Source of the DNA: Thermopolyspora flexuosa | GTDB lineage: Bacteria > Actinomycetota > Actinomycetes > Streptosporangiales > Streptosporangiaceae | Direction: 5' to 3' | DNA: 64,000 bases | Assembly (NCBI RefSeq): GCF_006716785.1 | Contig: NZ_VFPQ01000001.1 | Coordinates: 744,001-808,000, forward strand | Shown: positions 43,109-52,490 of the stretch, in pieces | How positions within the stretch are numbered: the first letter of the stretch is position 1 | How the letters are laid out: each line of letters begins with the position of its first letter | Made by a program: the position numbers and the translations under genes | Notes under the pieces: model-generated | What the model was told of the DNA's origin: nothing | Database searches by the model: none | Seen by the model: the letters and a program-made list of their open reading frames with translations, nothing else

Positions 43109-43138
43109 AGGGACGCCTCGCAACAGGCGTCCCTTGTC
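43109..43138 (+). terminator. Terminator of the small coiled-coil gene
   Basis: AGGGACGCCT (43109-43118) and AGGCGTCCCT (43125-43134): perfect 10-bp stem, CGCAAC loop, followed by TGTCAT. Confidence 0.8.
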
Positions 43139-43270
43139 ATGTCGGTAGCCCCCCTTCCCGGCCCTCCTCGCCGCCGTCCTCTCCGTTGACCCCGCATTCG
43201 GTCGGTGCCTGGCTGTAGTCTTCCGCCAGAAGTCGACCGGCGGTCCGCTGACGGGGGGAGGGTTTCCCGC

Positions 43271-46200
43271 TTGTACCTCAAGACCCTCACGCTGCGCGGC
43301 TTCAAGTCCTTCGCCTCCGCCACCACGCTGCGCTTCGAGCCGGGGATCACCTGCGTGGTCGGCCCGAACGGGTCGGGCAAGTCCAACGTCGTCGACGCCC
43401 TCGCCTGGGTGATGGGCGAGGGCAGCGCCAAGTCGCTGCGCGGCGGCAAGATGGAGGACGTGATCTTCGCCGGTACGGCGAGCCGTCCGCCGCTCGGCCG
43501 CGCCGAGGTCACGCTCACCATCGACAACTCCGACGGCGCGCTCCCGATCGACTACACCGAGGTCACGATCAGCCGGCTGATGTTCCGGTCCGGCCAGAGC
43601 GAGTACGCGATCAACGGCGAGCCGTGCCGCCTGCTCGACATCCAGGAGCTGCTGTCGGACTCCGGCATCGGCCGCGAGATGCACGTGATCGTCGGCCAGG
43701 GCCGGCTCGACGAGGTGCTGCACGCCGGGCCGGAGGAGCGCCGGGCGTTCATCGAGGAGGCCGCCGGCGTCCTCAAGCACCGCAAGCGCAAGGAGAAGGC
43801 GCTGCGCAAGCTCGACGCGATGCAGGCGAACCTCAACCGGGTGCAGGACCTGTGCAACGAGCTGCGCCGCCAGCTCAAGCCGCTCGGCCGCCAGGCGGAG
43901 ATCGCCCGGAAGGCCGCGGTGATCCAGGCCGACCTGCGCGACGCCCGGCTGCGCCTGCTCGCCGACGACGTGGTGACGCTGCGCGAGGCCCTCGCCAAGG
44001 AGGAGGCCGACGAGGCCGCGCTGCTCGCCCGCCGTACCGAGGTGGAGGCGGCGCTGGAGCACGCCCAGCTGCGGGAGAGCGAGCTGGAGGCGGCCGCCGC
44101 GCAGGCCCAGCCCCGGCTCGCCGCCGCCGCGGACACCTTCTACGCGCTGTCCGCGCTCAAGGAACGGCTGCGCGGCGTCGAGGTGCTCGCCGCCGAGCGG
44201 CGGCGGAACGCGGAGGCCGCGGCCGCGGTGGAGCGCCGGGGCCGCGACCCGGAGGACTACGAGCGCGAGGCCGCGCAGGTGCGCGAGACCGAGCGCATGC
44301 TCACCGAGGAGCTGGAGCATGCCCGCGAGCTGCTGGACGCGGCCGTGGCGCGGCGGGAGGAGGCCGAGCGGGAGCTCGCCGCGGAGGAGCGGCGGCTCGC
44401 CGAGCTGAACCGCGCCGCCGCGGACCGGCGGGAACGGCTCGCCCGGCTGCGCGGCGAGGTCGCCTCGGCGCAGAGCCGGGCCGACGCCGCCGCGCAGGAG
44501 ATCGGGCGGCTGCGCGCCGCGCTGGAGGAGGCGCGGCGCCGCGCGGCGGAGGCGCGGGCCGCGTACGAGGCCGCCGAGCGCGAGGAGCCGCAGGCCGACC
44601 CGGAGCTCGCCGAGGAGATCGCGGTCGCCGAGGAGCGGGTCGAGACGGCGCGGGCCGCGGTGGAGGCCGCCGAGGCGGCCGCCGCGGAGGCCGAGCGGGG
44701 CCTCGCCGGGCCGCGGGCCGCGCTCGCCGCGGCCGAGGCCGAGGTGAACGCGGCGCGGGCCGCCGACCAGGAGGCGCAGCGGGCGGTCGCCGCGCTCCAG
44801 GCGCGGCGCGAGGCCCTGGAGCTGGGCCTCGCCAAGGGCGCGGACGGCGCGGGGACGCTGCTCGCCGCCGCCTCGTCCGGCGAGCTGGAGGGCGTGCTGG
44901 GGCCGGTCGCCGCCCTGCTCACGGTACGGCGCGGCGCCGAGGCGGCGATCGCCGCGGTGCTCGCCGACGCGGCCGAGGGGGTCGCGGTGGAGTCGGTCCC
45001 GGCCGCGGCGGCCGCGCTGGAGTTCCTGCGCGGCCGGGACGCGGGACGCGCCGGGCTGCTGGTCGCGGACGGTACGGCTGCCGAGCCCGCCGCGGCGGGT
45101 GCGCCGCCCGGCGACGGGGAGTGGGCGCTCGACCTGGTGGCGGCCCCGGAGCGGCTGCGCGGCACGGTCGCCGCGCTGCTCGCCGGGGTGGTCGTGGTCA
45201 AGGACCTCGAGACGGCCCGGCGGGTGGTGCGCGAGCGGCCCGAGCTGCGCGCGGTGACCTGGTCCGGGGACCTGCTCGGCGCCCGGTTCGCCCGCGGCGG
45301 CGCGGGCGGCGACTCGGTGCTGCGGGTGCGCTCGGCGCTGGACGCCGCGATCGCCGACCTGGAGGAGGCGCGCCGCGGCGCCGAGGCCACCGCGGAGCGG
45401 CTCGCCGAGGCGGTCGCCGCGGCCGAGGAGGCGCGCGCCGCGGTCGACACGGCCCAGGAGCGGCTGGGCGAGGCCCGGGCGCAGGTGAGCGCGGCGCAGA
45501 ACGGGGTGAGCGCGGCCCGGGCCGAGCTCGACCGGCTGCGGGCGCGGCAGCGCGAGGCCGACCGCCAGGCGGCGGCGACCGCCAAGCGGCTCGCCGGTTT
45601 GGAGGCCGCGGCGAAGGCGGCCGACGACGAGTGCGAGCGGCTCGCGGCCGCGATCGCGGCGGCGGAGGAGGCGCGCGAGCGCGGCCTCGCCGAGGCCGAG
45701 GAGCTCGCCGAACGGCTCGCCGCCGCGGAGACCGAGGACGAGCTGGCCGGCGAGCCGACCACCGAGCTGCGCGACGAGCTCGCCGCGGCGTGCCACGCGG
45801 CCCGGCAGACCGAGATGAACGCCCGCCTCGCGGTGCGCACCGCCGAGGAACGGGTGGCCGGCATCGCCGGGCGGGCCGACCGGCTGCTCGCCGCGGCCCG
45901 GCGCGAGCGCGAGGAGCGCGCCCGCGCCGCCGAGCTGCGCGAACGCCGCCGGACGCAGGCCGCGGTCGCCGCGGCCGTGGCCGACGGGGCGCGCCGTACC
46001 CTCGAGCTGCTCGACCGGTCGCTCGCCGCGGCGGCGGCCGAGCGGGACGAGGCCGAGCGGGCCCGGGGCGAGATCGAGGCCGAGCTGAAGGCGGTCCGCG
46101 CCCAGGTGCGCGAGCTCTCGGCCGAGCTGGACAAGCTGACCAACCGGGCGCACGGCAGCGAGATGGCGCGCACCGAGCGGCGGTTGCGTCTGGAGCAGCT

Positions 46201-46969
46201 CGAGACGCGGGCGCTGGAGGAGTTCGGCATGGACGTCGAGGCGCTCGTCGCCGAGTACGGGCCGGACAGGCCGGTGCAGCTCGCCGACGGCACCACCGTG
46301 CCGTACGTGCGCGAGGAGCAGGAGCAGCGGGCGAAGACCGCCGAGCGGCAGATGGCCCAGCTCGGCAAGGTGAACCCGCTGGCGCTGGAGGAGTACGCCG
46401 CGCTCGAGGAGCGGCACGCGTTCCTCACCTCCCAGCTCGAGGACCTCAAGAAGACCCGCCGCGACCTGCTGCTCGTGGTCAAGGAGGTCGACGACCGGGT
46501 CGAGCAGATGTTCCGCTCGGCCTACGAGGACGTGGCCCGCGAGTTCGAGACGATCTTCAGCCGGGTGTTCCCGGGCGGCGAGGGGCGGCTGTACCTCACC
46601 GACCCGGACGACATGCTCACCACCGGGGTGGAGGTCGAGGCCCGGCCGCCGGGCAAGAAGGTGAAGCGGCTGTCGCTGCTGTCCGGCGGGGAGCGGTCGC
46701 TCACCGCCGTGGCCTTCCTCATCTCGATCTTCAAGGCGCGGCCGTCGCCGTTCTACGTGATGGACGAGGTGGAGGCCGCGCTCGACGACACCAACACCCA
46801 GCGGCTGCTCACCCTGTTCGAGGAGCTCCGGGAGACCTCCCAGCTCATCGTGATCACGCACCAGAAACGTACGATGGAGATCGCCGACGCCCTCTACGGC
46901 GTGACCATGCGGGGCGACGGCGTCAGCCAGGTGGTCAGCCAGCGGCTGCGGGAACGCGCGTCGGCCTGA
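43271..46969 (+). CDS. smc: Chromosome-segregation ATPase SMC
   Basis: 1232 residues from TTG 43271 (GGGGGAGGG upstream; the family begins YLKTLTLRGFKSFAS). Condensin core that organises the chromosome with ScpAB. Walker A GPNGSGKSN (31-39), signature LSGGE at 1137-1141 and Walker B Asp1165/Glu1166 (VMDEVEAALDD) bracket two ~350-residue coiled coils of Ala/Glu/Arg heptads around a hinge near 545-690 (VLGPVAALLTVRRGAEAAIA). A -10-like TAGTCT is at 43216-43221. The large antisense frame over this gene is a codon-bias artefact. Confidence 0.96.
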   Translation: MYLKTLTLRGFKSFASATTLRFEPGITCVVGPNGSGKSNVVDALAWVMGEGSAKSLRGGKMEDVIFAGTASRPPLGRAEVTLTIDNSDGALPIDYTEVTISRLMFRSGQSEYAINGEPCRLLDIQELLSDSGIGREMHVIVGQGRLDEVLHAGPEERRAFIEEAAGVLKHRKRKEKALRKLDAMQANLNRVQDLCNELRRQLKPLGRQAEIARKAAVIQADLRDARLRLLADDVVTLREALAKEEADEAALLARRTEVEAALEHAQLRESELEAAAAQAQPRLAAAADTFYALSALKERLRGVEVLAAERRRNAEAAAAVERRGRDPEDYEREAAQVRETERMLTEELEHARELLDAAVARREEAERELAAEERRLAELNRAAADRRERLARLRGEVASAQSRADAAAQEIGRLRAALEEARRRAAEARAAYEAAEREEPQADPELAEEIAVAEERVETARAAVEAAEAAAAEAERGLAGPRAALAAAEAEVNAARAADQEAQRAVAALQARREALELGLAKGADGAGTLLAAASSGELEGVLGPVAALLTVRRGAEAAIAAVLADAAEGVAVESVPAAAAALEFLRGRDAGRAGLLVADGTAAEPAAAGAPPGDGEWALDLVAAPERLRGTVAALLAGVVVVKDLETARRVVRERPELRAVTWSGDLLGARFARGGAGGDSVLRVRSALDAAIADLEEARRGAEATAERLAEAVAAAEEARAAVDTAQERLGEARAQVSAAQNGVSAARAELDRLRARQREADRQAAATAKRLAGLEAAAKAADDECERLAAAIAAAEEARERGLAEAEELAERLAAAETEDELAGEPTTELRDELAAACHAARQTEMNARLAVRTAEERVAGIAGRADRLLAAARREREERARAAELRERRRTQAAVAAAVADGARRTLELLDRSLAAAAAERDEAERARGEIEAELKAVRAQVRELSAELDKLTNRAHGSEMARTERRLRLEQLETRALEEFGMDVEALVAEYGPDRPVQLADGTTVPYVREEQEQRAKTAERQMAQLGKVNPLALEEYAALEERHAFLTSQLEDLKKTRRDLLLVVKEVDDRVEQMFRSAYEDVAREFETIFSRVFPGGEGRLYLTDPDDMLTTGVEVEARPPGKKVKRLSLLSGGERSLTAVAFLISIFKARPSPFYVMDEVEAALDDTNTQRLLTLFEELRETSQLIVITHQKRTMEIADALYGVTMRGDGVSQVVSQRLRERASA

Positions 46970-47013
46970 CCACCGGTCTCGGCACACCGACCTGTCTGGG
47001 AAACTGACATCTT

Positions 47014-48219
47014 GTGAGCGACTACCTCGGCATCATCGTGATCGTGGCCGTCGTCGCCGTTCTGGCGGTCGGCGGCCTGTTCCTGCTGTTCCGCCCGAAG
47101 GGCGGAGGGGCGCCGACGCTGCCGCCGCCGGAGGCACCGCCCGCGCCGGAGGCGGAACGGCCCGCGCCGCCCAAGGAGGTGGCCGAGGAAGGCGGCCCCA
47201 CCACGACCCTGCCGCCCCCGGCGCGGCCGGTCGAGGTCGTCAAGGTGCCCGAGGTGGAGGTCCCGCCGCCGTCGGCGGGCCGCATGGTGCGGCTGCGGGC
47301 GCGGCTCGCCCGCTCGCAGAACGCGCTCGGCCGGGGCCTGCTCGAGCTGCTCTCCCGCGACCACCTCGACGACGAGGTGTGGGACGAGATCGAGGAGACC
47401 CTCATCACCGCAGACGTGGGCGTCGGGCCGACCCGCGCCATCGTCGAGGAGCTGCGCACCCGGGTGAAGGTGCTCGGCAGCCGCACCCCGGAGGAGGCGC
47501 GCGCCCTGCTGCGCGAGCTGCTCCTCGCCCAGGTCGGGCCGGACATGGACCGCACGCTGCACGTCACGCCGCACGGTGAGCGGCCCGCGGTGGTGCTCGT
47601 GGTCGGCGTGAACGGCACCGGCAAGACCACGACGACCGGCAAGCTCGCCCGGGCGCTGATCGGCGACGGCAAGCAGGTGCTGCTCGGCGCCGCCGACACC
47701 TTCCGCGCCGCCGCCGCCGACCAGCTGCAGACCTGGGGCGACCGGGTGGGTGCCGAGGTGGTCCGCAAGGACGAGGGCGCCGACCCGGCGAGCGTGGCCT
47801 TCGACGCGGTCGCCCGCGGCATCGAGAAGAAGGTCGACGTGGTGATCGTGGACACCGCCGGCCGCCTGCACACCAAGACCGGGCTCATGGACGAGCTCGG
47901 CAAGGTGAAGCGGGTGATCGAGAAGAAGGCGACCGTCGACGAGGTGCTGCTCGTCCTCGACGCCACCACCGGGCAGAACGGCATGCGCCAGGCCCAGGTG
48001 TTCGCCGAGGTGGTGAACATCACCGGCATCGCGCTGACCAAGCTCGACGGCACCGCCAAGGGCGGCATCGTGATCAGCGTGCAGCGCGAGCTGGGCGTGC
48101 CGGTCAAGCTGGTGGGCCTCGGCGAGGGGCCCGACGACCTCGCCCCGTTCGACCCGGAGGTGTTCGTCGACGCGATCCTCGGCGACGAGAAGCCCGGAGG
48201 CGACCAGAAGTCCGCATAG
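47014..48219 (+). CDS. ftsY: Signal recognition particle receptor FtsY
   Basis: 401 residues from GTG 47014. An N-terminal membrane segment (LGIIVIVAVVAVLAVGGLFL, 5-24) followed by a Pro/Glu-rich linker is the actinobacterial form of FtsY. The NG domain starts near 90: G1 GVNGTGKT (198-205), LGAADTFRAAAADQLQTW, DTAGRLHTKTGLMDELGKV and TKLDGTAKGG. Receives ribosome-SRP complexes at the membrane. Forty-four bases after smc; smc-ftsY adjacency is widespread in the phylum. Confidence 0.96.
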   Translation: MSDYLGIIVIVAVVAVLAVGGLFLLFRPKGGGAPTLPPPEAPPAPEAERPAPPKEVAEEGGPTTTLPPPARPVEVVKVPEVEVPPPSAGRMVRLRARLARSQNALGRGLLELLSRDHLDDEVWDEIEETLITADVGVGPTRAIVEELRTRVKVLGSRTPEEARALLRELLLAQVGPDMDRTLHVTPHGERPAVVLVVGVNGTGKTTTTGKLARALIGDGKQVLLGAADTFRAAAADQLQTWGDRVGAEVVRKDEGADPASVAFDAVARGIEKKVDVVIVDTAGRLHTKTGLMDELGKVKRVIEKKATVDEVLLVLDATTGQNGMRQAQVFAEVVNITGIALTKLDGTAKGGIVISVQRELGVPVKLVGLGEGPDDLAPFDPEVFVDAILGDEKPGGDQKSA

Positions 48220-48242
48220 CGGACGGCTCCCATCAGGCGTGT

Positions 48243-48278
48243 GGCGCCGCCGCCGGCCGTCGTGCCGGTGGCGGCGCC
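48243..48278 (+). terminator. Terminator of ftsY
   Basis: GGCGCCGCC (48243-48251)/GGCGGCGCC (48270-48278) with an inner CCGG/CCGG pairing, followed by GTCGTCTTCG. Confidence 0.65.
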
Positions 48279-49145
48279 GTCGTCTTCGCCCACCGTCCGC
48301 CGTACCGTGGGCCTCGCACCGGGCCTACCCGGGTCACCGGCCTCGCGCGCTCGCGCGGAGCGCGGCCGCACCGGGATCCGAGAGGCCGGACCGCGGCGGC
48401 TCGCACGAGCGTGCGCCCCTGGGGCGCGCCGAGCCGGGATCGGCGGGGCCGTGCGAACCGAGGCCGAACCGTGCGGCCGGGGTGCGTGGATCACCGCTGA
48501 GGCGAAGCGGATCCGTCGCTCAAGGACGTGTCCGCCCCCGCCGCGCGACGGGTCGCCCGGGCCGGTCCGCCTGGCACGGCGAAACCGCCGTTTCAGGGGT
48601 TCAGGAGGGTGTCCGGGCCGTACGGGTCTGCGACGCGAGTCGTTTGCCACGGCCGGGCGCAATGAACGTCGATCCTCGCCGGATGTGCGTGGCCCCACCC
48701 CCAGGTCGTCTCAAGGAATGGCCCGCTCAACCGGCTCCACCTCCGCCGAGGCGGCGGCACCGCGCACGACCCGGTACGGCCGGGCGGCGGGAAACCGTTC
48801 GCCTCGCGGGGTGTGCGACGCTTCAGGCGGTTTGCGGATTTTACTGTTGGCCAGGCCACAAAATTTGTTGATCTGAGCGTCAAGTGTTACGATACTGATA
48901 CTTGTTTGGCTGTGGGCTTTGGTCTGGGCTGTCCTGCCTCGCCCGCGCCTCACTTCCCTGCCGCGTCCAGTGAAGCCCTACGGGCGGTCCCCTGACGGAG
49001 TTCTTACTCGAGTACTGCGACCCTGGGCGTGAGCACGGGCGGATTTGCTGCGTAGTGCAAGGTGAACCGGTGGTGCCGTGCCCGCGTGTGCGGTGTACGG
49101 AGGTGCCGGAAGGGTAGTGGGGGATTCGGTTCGTAGGGGGTTGGA
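48279..49145. other. 867-base gap before the sigma-factor gene
   Basis: No convincing protein gene: all frames are Arg/Gly/Pro/Ala-rich to about 48800. Between 48820 and 48910 the sequence becomes AT-rich (TTTTACTG, AAAATTTGTTG, GATACTGATACTTG), which marks a promoter region. The following ~240 bases upstream of the sigma gene have no start-stop frame with clear coding character and look like a long 5' leader. I did not recognise SRP RNA, RNase P RNA or tmRNA here. Confidence 0.55.
48868..48896 (+). promoter_or_regulatory. Candidate promoter of the sigma-factor gene
   Basis: -35 TTGATC (48868-48873), 17-bp spacer, -10 GATACT (48891-48896); start near 48903, giving a ~240-nt leader to the ATG at 49146. 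Housekeeping-type rather than SigH/SigR-type. Confidence 0.5.
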
Positions 49146-49754
49146 ATGATCTCGATGACGGAAGAGCAGAGGCGCGCCTGGTTCGAGCGGGACGTCGTGC
49201 CCGTGACCCAGCAGCTCTACGCGTCCGCCATGAGGCTGACCCGCAACACGGCCGACGCCGAGGACCTCGTCCAGGAGACCGTCGCGAAGGCGTTCACCTC
49301 CTACCACCAGTTCCGTGAGGGCACCAACCTCAAGGCGTGGCTGCACCGGATCCTCACGAACAACTTCATCAACGAGTACCGCAAGAAGCAGCGCTCCCCG
49401 AAGCTGTCCGCCACCGAGGACATCGAGGACTGGCAGCTCGCCGCCGCCGAGTCGCACATGTCCACCGGCCTGAAGTCCGCCGAGACCGAGGCGCTGGAGC
49501 AGCTGCCCGACTCGGCCGTGATGAACGCCCTGCGCGCCCTGCCCGAGGAGTTCCGCATGGCGGTCTACCTCGCCGACGTCGAGGGCTTCCCGTACAAGGA
49601 GATCGCCGAGCGCATGGGCACCCCGATCGGCACCGTGATGTCCCGGCTGCACCGCGGCCGCCGCCAGCTGCGCGCGATGCTCGCCGACTACGTGCGCGAG
49701 CACGGCTCGCTGCGCGCCCCGCAGCGCGAGGCCGAGCCCGAGCTCGCCGCCTGA
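49146..49754 (+). CDS. ECF sigma factor, SigH/SigR type, without adjacent anti-sigma gene
   Basis: 202 residues from ATG 49146 (GGGGGTTGGA upstream). Region 2: [20 protein letters not shown] followed by [20 protein letters not shown] and [20 protein letters not shown]. Region 4: [40 protein letters not shown]. These are hallmarks of the SigR (Streptomyces)/SigH (Mycobacterium) disulfide-stress group. That group is normally followed by the zinc anti-sigma gene rsrA/rshA; here the next 52 bases lead to a convergent transporter and no such gene is present. Regulation is therefore unclear. A GGAA/GTT-like pair upstream (49108/49129) has 17-base spacing, short for autoregulation. Confidence 0.88.
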   Translation: MISMTEEQRRAWFERDVVPVTQQLYASAMRLTRNTADAEDLVQETVAKAFTSYHQFREGTNLKAWLHRILTNNFINEYRKKQRSPKLSATEDIEDWQLAAAESHMSTGLKSAETEALEQLPDSAVMNALRALPEEFRMAVYLADVEGFPYKEIAERMGTPIGTVMSRLHRGRRQLRAMLADYVREHGSLRAPQREAEPELAA

Positions 49755-49806
49755 CCGCCCGGCGGCACCACCCCTCTCCGGCACCGGATACGGCCGAGGC
49801 GCACGG

Positions 49807-50643
49807 TCACGCCGCGGCGATCAGCGCCACCGCGCCGAGCGCGAGGCCCACACCCGCGACCTGCACCGGGGTGAGCCGTTCCCCGAGCACCTGGCGGGCG
49901 AGCAGCAGCGTGCTCGCCGGGTAGAGCGAGACGATCACGGCGACGAGGCTGAGCAGGCCCCGGTGCACCGCGAACATGTAGAGCACGTTCGCGGCCATGT
50001 CGAGCACGCCCGCGAGCACGATCGTGCGCAGCGACCCCGGGGCGGGCCGCAGCCCGCGCCCGGAGGCGAGGGCGATCCCGGTGACCATGAGGATCGAGGC
50101 GATCCGCGCGCCGAGCAGCGGCCACGGCCCGGCGTCCTCGGGCGCGTTGCCGAGCAGGATGAAGAACCCGCCGAACCCGGCCCCGGCGATCGCCGCCAGC
50201 GCGAGCGGGCCGAGCCCCCGCGTCGCCGGCTCCTGGGCCGGGGCGCGGCTCACCAGCAGCACCGCGGCGATCGCGAGCGCCACCCCGGCGAGCGCCGCGG
50301 GCGCCGGACGCTCGCCGACCGCGAGCCCGAACACCACCGGCAACCCCGCCGAGATCGTCGCGCTCACCGGGGCGACCACCGACATCGTGCCGATCGCGAG
50401 CGCCCGGTAGAAGAAGATCAGCCCGCCGCCGCCCGCGAGCCCGGCGACCATGCCCCACGCCAGCGCGGCCGTGCCGCCCTCGCCGGGCAGCACCGGCAGC
50501 AGGCAGGCGATGAACGCGAGCCCGGCGAGCTGCGACAGCACGACCACGGCGAACACCTGGGATCGTCGGCTCGCGAGCCCGCCGTAGAAGTCCGCCGCGC
50601 CGTACACCACGGCACACGCCGTCGCCAGGGCGATCGCGGTCAC
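49807..50643 (-). CDS. EamA/DMT-family transporter
   Basis: 278 residues from GTG 50643 with AAGGAGG upstream. Ten hydrophobic helices in two EamA repeats (YGAADFYGGLASRRSQVFAV; GGFFILLGNAPEDAGPWPLL). Drug/metabolite transporters export amino acids, metabolites or drugs. Divergent from an XRE-cupin regulator with repeated operator-like sequences between them, so it is probably its target. The frame extends upstream through the regulator gene antisense, but only this part is real. Confidence 0.85.
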   Translation of the reverse strand: MTAIALATACAVVYGAADFYGGLASRRSQVFAVVVLSQLAGLAFIACLLPVLPGEGGTAALAWGMVAGLAGGGGLIFFYRALAIGTMSVVAPVSATISAGLPVVFGLAVGERPAPAALAGVALAIAAVLLVSRAPAQEPATRGLGPLALAAIAGAGFGGFFILLGNAPEDAGPWPLLGARIASILMVTGIALASGRGLRPAPGSLRTIVLAGVLDMAANVLYMFAVHRGLLSLVAVIVSLYPASTLLLARQVLGERLTPVQVAGVGLALGAVALIAAA

Positions 50644-50675
50644 CTGGAGCCTCCTTCGGTGCAATGAATTGAACT

Positions 50676-50727
50676 CGAAGTACATTACACCGAAGTACAA
50701 CGCGCTTAAAAATTGATCTAATACACT
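50676..50727. promoter_or_regulatory. Direct repeats and -10 between DMT and XRE genes
   Basis: CGAAGTACA is repeated at 50676-50684 and 50691-50699, spaced 15 bases, in an AT-rich divergent region. TACACT (50722-50727) lies seven bases before the regulator's ATG (50735), a leaderless arrangement. Likely binding sites for the XRE-cupin protein. Confidence 0.5.
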
Positions 50728-50734
50728 GCACCGC

Positions 50735-51316
50735 ATGCCGGAACTCGAGACGCTCACCGCGGCGATCGCGAACAACGTCCGGGCGCAGCGGGCGCACCGG
50801 GGCATGACCCTCGACGAGCTGGCACTGCGCTCGGGCGTGAGCCGGGGCATGCTCATCCAGATCGAGCAGGGCCGGACCAACCCGAGCATCAACACGCTCA
50901 ACCGGATCGCCGACGCGCTCGGCGTCTCGGTGGGCCGCCTCGTCGAGGTCTCCGACACCCCCGTGGTCCGGGTGGTGCACGCCTCCGATGTGGTGACGAT
51001 GTGGCGCGGCGAGCGGGGCGGCTCGGCACGGCTGCTCGTCGGCAGCGACCTGCCCGCGATCCTCGAGCTGTGGGACTGGCGGCTCGGCCCCGGCGAGCAC
51101 CACGACAGCGACGCGCACGCCGCGGGCACCCGTGAGCTGCTCACCGTGCTCACCGGCGAGCTCACCCTCTCGGTGTACGGCAAGAGCCACGTGATCCGGA
51201 AGGACGAGGCGGTGCTGTTCACCGCGGACCGGCCGCACCGGTACGCCAACGAGGGGGAGGAGGAGGTCCGGTTCGTCATGGTGGTCACCGAGCCCCGCGA
51301 CACGCCGGACCGCTGA
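50735..51316 (+). CDS. XRE-family regulator with cupin domain
   Basis: 193 residues from ATG 50735. N-terminal HTH (NVRAQRAHRGMTLDELALRS, GVSRGMLIQIEQGRTNPSIN) and C-terminal cupin (WDWRLGPGEHHDSDAHAAGT, LTVLTGELTLSVYGKSHVIR, DEAVLFTADRPHRYANEG). Such regulators sense small ligands in the cupin barrel and commonly control an adjacent transporter; here the divergent DMT gene. Confidence 0.9.
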   Translation: MPELETLTAAIANNVRAQRAHRGMTLDELALRSGVSRGMLIQIEQGRTNPSINTLNRIADALGVSVGRLVEVSDTPVVRVVHASDVVTMWRGERGGSARLLVGSDLPAILELWDWRLGPGEHHDSDAHAAGTRELLTVLTGELTLSVYGKSHVIRKDEAVLFTADRPHRYANEGEEEVRFVMVVTEPRDTPDR

Positions 51317-51468
51317 TATCACCCCTCACACCCATCTCTCGTGACACGCTCCCCCGAGAGGTGAAACGCAGACATCTGGGTACTGCTCCAGATACCTGGC
51401 CGGGGTGTTCCGCGGGCGACACGGCCAGGGGTGGTGGCACAGGTCCCGCGGTGCTTTCGGGGGGAAGC

Positions 51469-52344
51469 GTGCGAGTGGGGGGCTCGTTAACGTCGCGGCG
51501 CGCGACGCCGTTGCTGGTGATGACGCTGGTGGGCGCGCTGGTGGGCACCGCCGGGTGCGCGGCGATGGGCATGTTCCGGCAGGCGAGGGAGGCGACGGCG
51601 GTCCCGGAGCGTCCGCTGAGCAGGCCGGTCGACGCCGACACGCTGCGGTACCGGCTGGTCGCCCAGCAGCCCGAGTGGCCGACCGGCCGGCTGCCCGCCG
51701 GGCCCGGGTTCCGGACCGTGGACTGCGCGCGGATCAAGTGCGTGGCGCTCACCTTCGACGACGGTCCGGGCAAGTACACCGGGAAGGTGCTCGACCTGCT
51801 CGCCGCGCACAACGCGCGGGCGACGTTCTTCGTGATCGGGCAGAACATCACCCCCGAGATCCGCCCGCAGCTGGTCCGGATGGTCGCCGAGGGCCACGAG
51901 ATCGGCAACCACACGTGGAGCCATCCGCAGCTCACCGCGCTGTCGCCGGGCAAGCTCACCGAGGAGCTCGCCAGGACCAATCGGCTGATCAAGGCGTACA
52001 CCGGGGTGGAGCCGCACACGCTGCGGCCGCCGTACGGCATGACCAACGCCAAGGTCGCCCAGGAGGCCAAGCGGCAGGGGCTCGCCCAGATCATGTGGAC
52101 GATCGACACCAACGACTGGCGGGAGAGTAAGACCGACGTCGTGGTGAAGCGGGTTCGGGCGGCGAAGCCCGGGGCGATCGTGCTGCTCCACGAGACCAAG
52201 GCGACCACGGTGGCCGGCATCCCGAAGATGCTCGAGCACTTTGATCGCCAGGGTTACACCTATGTCACCATTTCCGAGCTTTTCGGCGAGCAGTATCTGC
52301 AGCCGGGGGAGAAGTACAAGGAGCACGCCGGCATGATCCAGTGA
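51469..52344 (+). CDS. Polysaccharide deacetylase (NodB domain), exported
   Basis: 291 residues from GTG 51469 with GGGGGGAAGC directly upstream; the frame is open to 51361 but earlier residues are low-information. An N-terminal hydrophobic segment (LLVMTLVGALVGTAGC) ends in a lipobox-like TAGC, so probably a lipoprotein. NodB homology domain at ~85-265: TFDDGPGKYTG (catalytic/metal Asp pair), HEIGNHTWSHPQLT (metal His pair), RPPYGMTN, and IVLLHETKATTVAGIP. De-N-acetylates peptidoglycan or other amino-sugar polymers outside the membrane. Confidence 0.9.
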   Translation: MRVGGSLTSRRATPLLVMTLVGALVGTAGCAAMGMFRQAREATAVPERPLSRPVDADTLRYRLVAQQPEWPTGRLPAGPGFRTVDCARIKCVALTFDDGPGKYTGKVLDLLAAHNARATFFVIGQNITPEIRPQLVRMVAEGHEIGNHTWSHPQLTALSPGKLTEELARTNRLIKAYTGVEPHTLRPPYGMTNAKVAQEAKRQGLAQIMWTIDTNDWRESKTDVVVKRVRAAKPGAIVLLHETKATTVAGIPKMLEHFDRQGYTYVTISELFGEQYLQPGEKYKEHAGMIQ

Positions 52345-52490
52345 CGCGTGCCGTGGCCGCGCGCGGTCACACGTGCGGTGTCACGTGCGGTGGCGTGCCG
52401 TCGCGGGCGGACGGCCCGGTGGCCGGAAGGCCGCCGGGCCGTCTGGGCGGCGGGCCCGGCCGGGTTCAAGCGGGCTCGGCGGGTTCGGCC

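Noticed and set aside
42899-46987. 1362-codon minus-strand frame opposite smc
   Set aside because: Arg/Leu/Gly/Glu-biased antisense shadow of smc with no recognisable domain.
49108-49131. GGAA...GTT as an autoregulatory SigH/SigR promoter
   Set aside because: Spacing is 17 bases where 19 after GGAA is expected; only weak match.
48800-49145. SRP RNA, RNase P RNA or tmRNA in the long gap
   Set aside because: Conserved cores (for example the SRP GGAA tetraloop helix context) were not recognised.
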